DNA of 5,338 nucleotides from an uncultured Alcanivoracaceae bacterium (lineage in GTDB: Bacteria; Pseudomonadota; Gammaproteobacteria; Pseudomonadales; Alcanivoracaceae): positions 1-5,338 of the forward strand of contig CALEAR010000195.1 of the NCBI GenBank assembly GCA_937943665.1, written 5' to 3'. This document shows positions 5,194-5,338 of this stretch, in pieces. A program made the position numbers and the translations under genes. The notes under the pieces were generated by a model that searched no databases, was not told the origin of the DNA, and was given only the letters and a program-made list of their open reading frames with translations. The stretch's first letter is position 1. Every line of letters starts with the position of its first letter.

Positions 5194-5338
5194 ATGGAAA
5201 GATTGGTAAACAAACGCATATTACTTGGCGTAACAGGTGGCATTGCTGCCTATAAAAGTGCAATTTTGCTGCGGCGCTTACAAGATGCTGGCGCTGAAGT
5301 ACGGGTGGTGATGACCGCAGGGGCGCAAGAGTTTATTA
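5194..5338 (+). CDS. coaBC: Bifunctional phosphopantothenoylcysteine decarboxylase/synthetase, N-terminal fragment
   Basis: Only the first 48 codons are inside the window; the gene runs off the right edge. CoaBC (Dfp) joins cysteine to 4'-phosphopantothenate and decarboxylates the product with FMN to give 4'-phosphopantetheine in coenzyme A synthesis. The visible part is the start of the N-terminal flavoprotein (CoaC) domain: [13 protein letters not shown], the FMN-contact loop near residues 9-21, then [24 protein letters not shown], the second strand and helix typical of the family. The catalytic His and the CoaB domain are beyond the edge, so intactness cannot be judged. It is divergent from radC, as in the related E. 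coli dfp–radC neighbourhood. Identity is secure even from this fragment. Confidence 0.93.
   Translation, partial: MERLVNKRILLGVTGGIAAYKSAILLRRLQDAGAEVRVVMTAGAQEFI

Overview
The window reads as conserved chromosomal DNA of a gammaproteobacterium of moderate GC, most likely a marine or pseudomonad-like lineage. The evidence is the block coaBC / radC–rpmB–rpmG–mutM, which matches the E. coli dfp–radC–rpmB–rpmG–mutM neighbourhood. From memory, a gamma-glutamyltransferase gene also lies close to mutM in Pseudomonas. I see no mobile element, tRNA, rRNA or CRISPR array, and I cannot name a genus.

Left part (1-1148, + strand): the 3' two thirds of a periplasmic gamma-glutamyltransferase gene, cut by the window edge. 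It converges on a minus-strand gene set, and the two share a bidirectional terminator (about 1155-1190).

Middle (2662 down to 1206, - strand): three closely spaced genes, each with its own Shine-Dalgarno and each encoding an exported or envelope protein. In order of transcription they are a small signal-peptide/membrane-segment protein with a CxxC, an eight-stranded-type outer-membrane beta-barrel protein, and a lipoprotein with a very acidic C-terminal tail. The spacing (22 and 19 bases) and the single terminator at the end suggest one operon. None of the three has a function I can assign, and this is the least explained part of the window.

Right part (- strand, 5009 down to 2858): radC (JAMM-domain protein), then rpmB and rpmG (ribosomal proteins L28 and L33), then mutM (8-oxoguanine/Fapy DNA glycosylase). 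A strong TATAAT-containing promoter region sits before rpmB. The rpmG ribosome-binding site overlaps the rpmB stop codon. A perfect GAAA-loop terminator hairpin lies between rpmG and mutM, ending only a few bases before the mutM ribosome-binding site, so mutM expression probably depends on read-through (attenuation). mutM starts at 3667, not at the longer in-frame ATG at 3688, because the mature enzyme needs proline directly after the initiator methionine.

Right edge (5194-5338, + strand): the first 48 codons of coaBC (coenzyme A biosynthesis), transcribed divergently from radC across a 184-base gap.

The rpmB–rpmG–mutM genes link translation and oxidative DNA damage repair. GGT handles periplasmic glutathione, and coaBC makes the CoA precursor 4'-phosphopantetheine. 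These are housekeeping functions kept together by synteny rather than one pathway.
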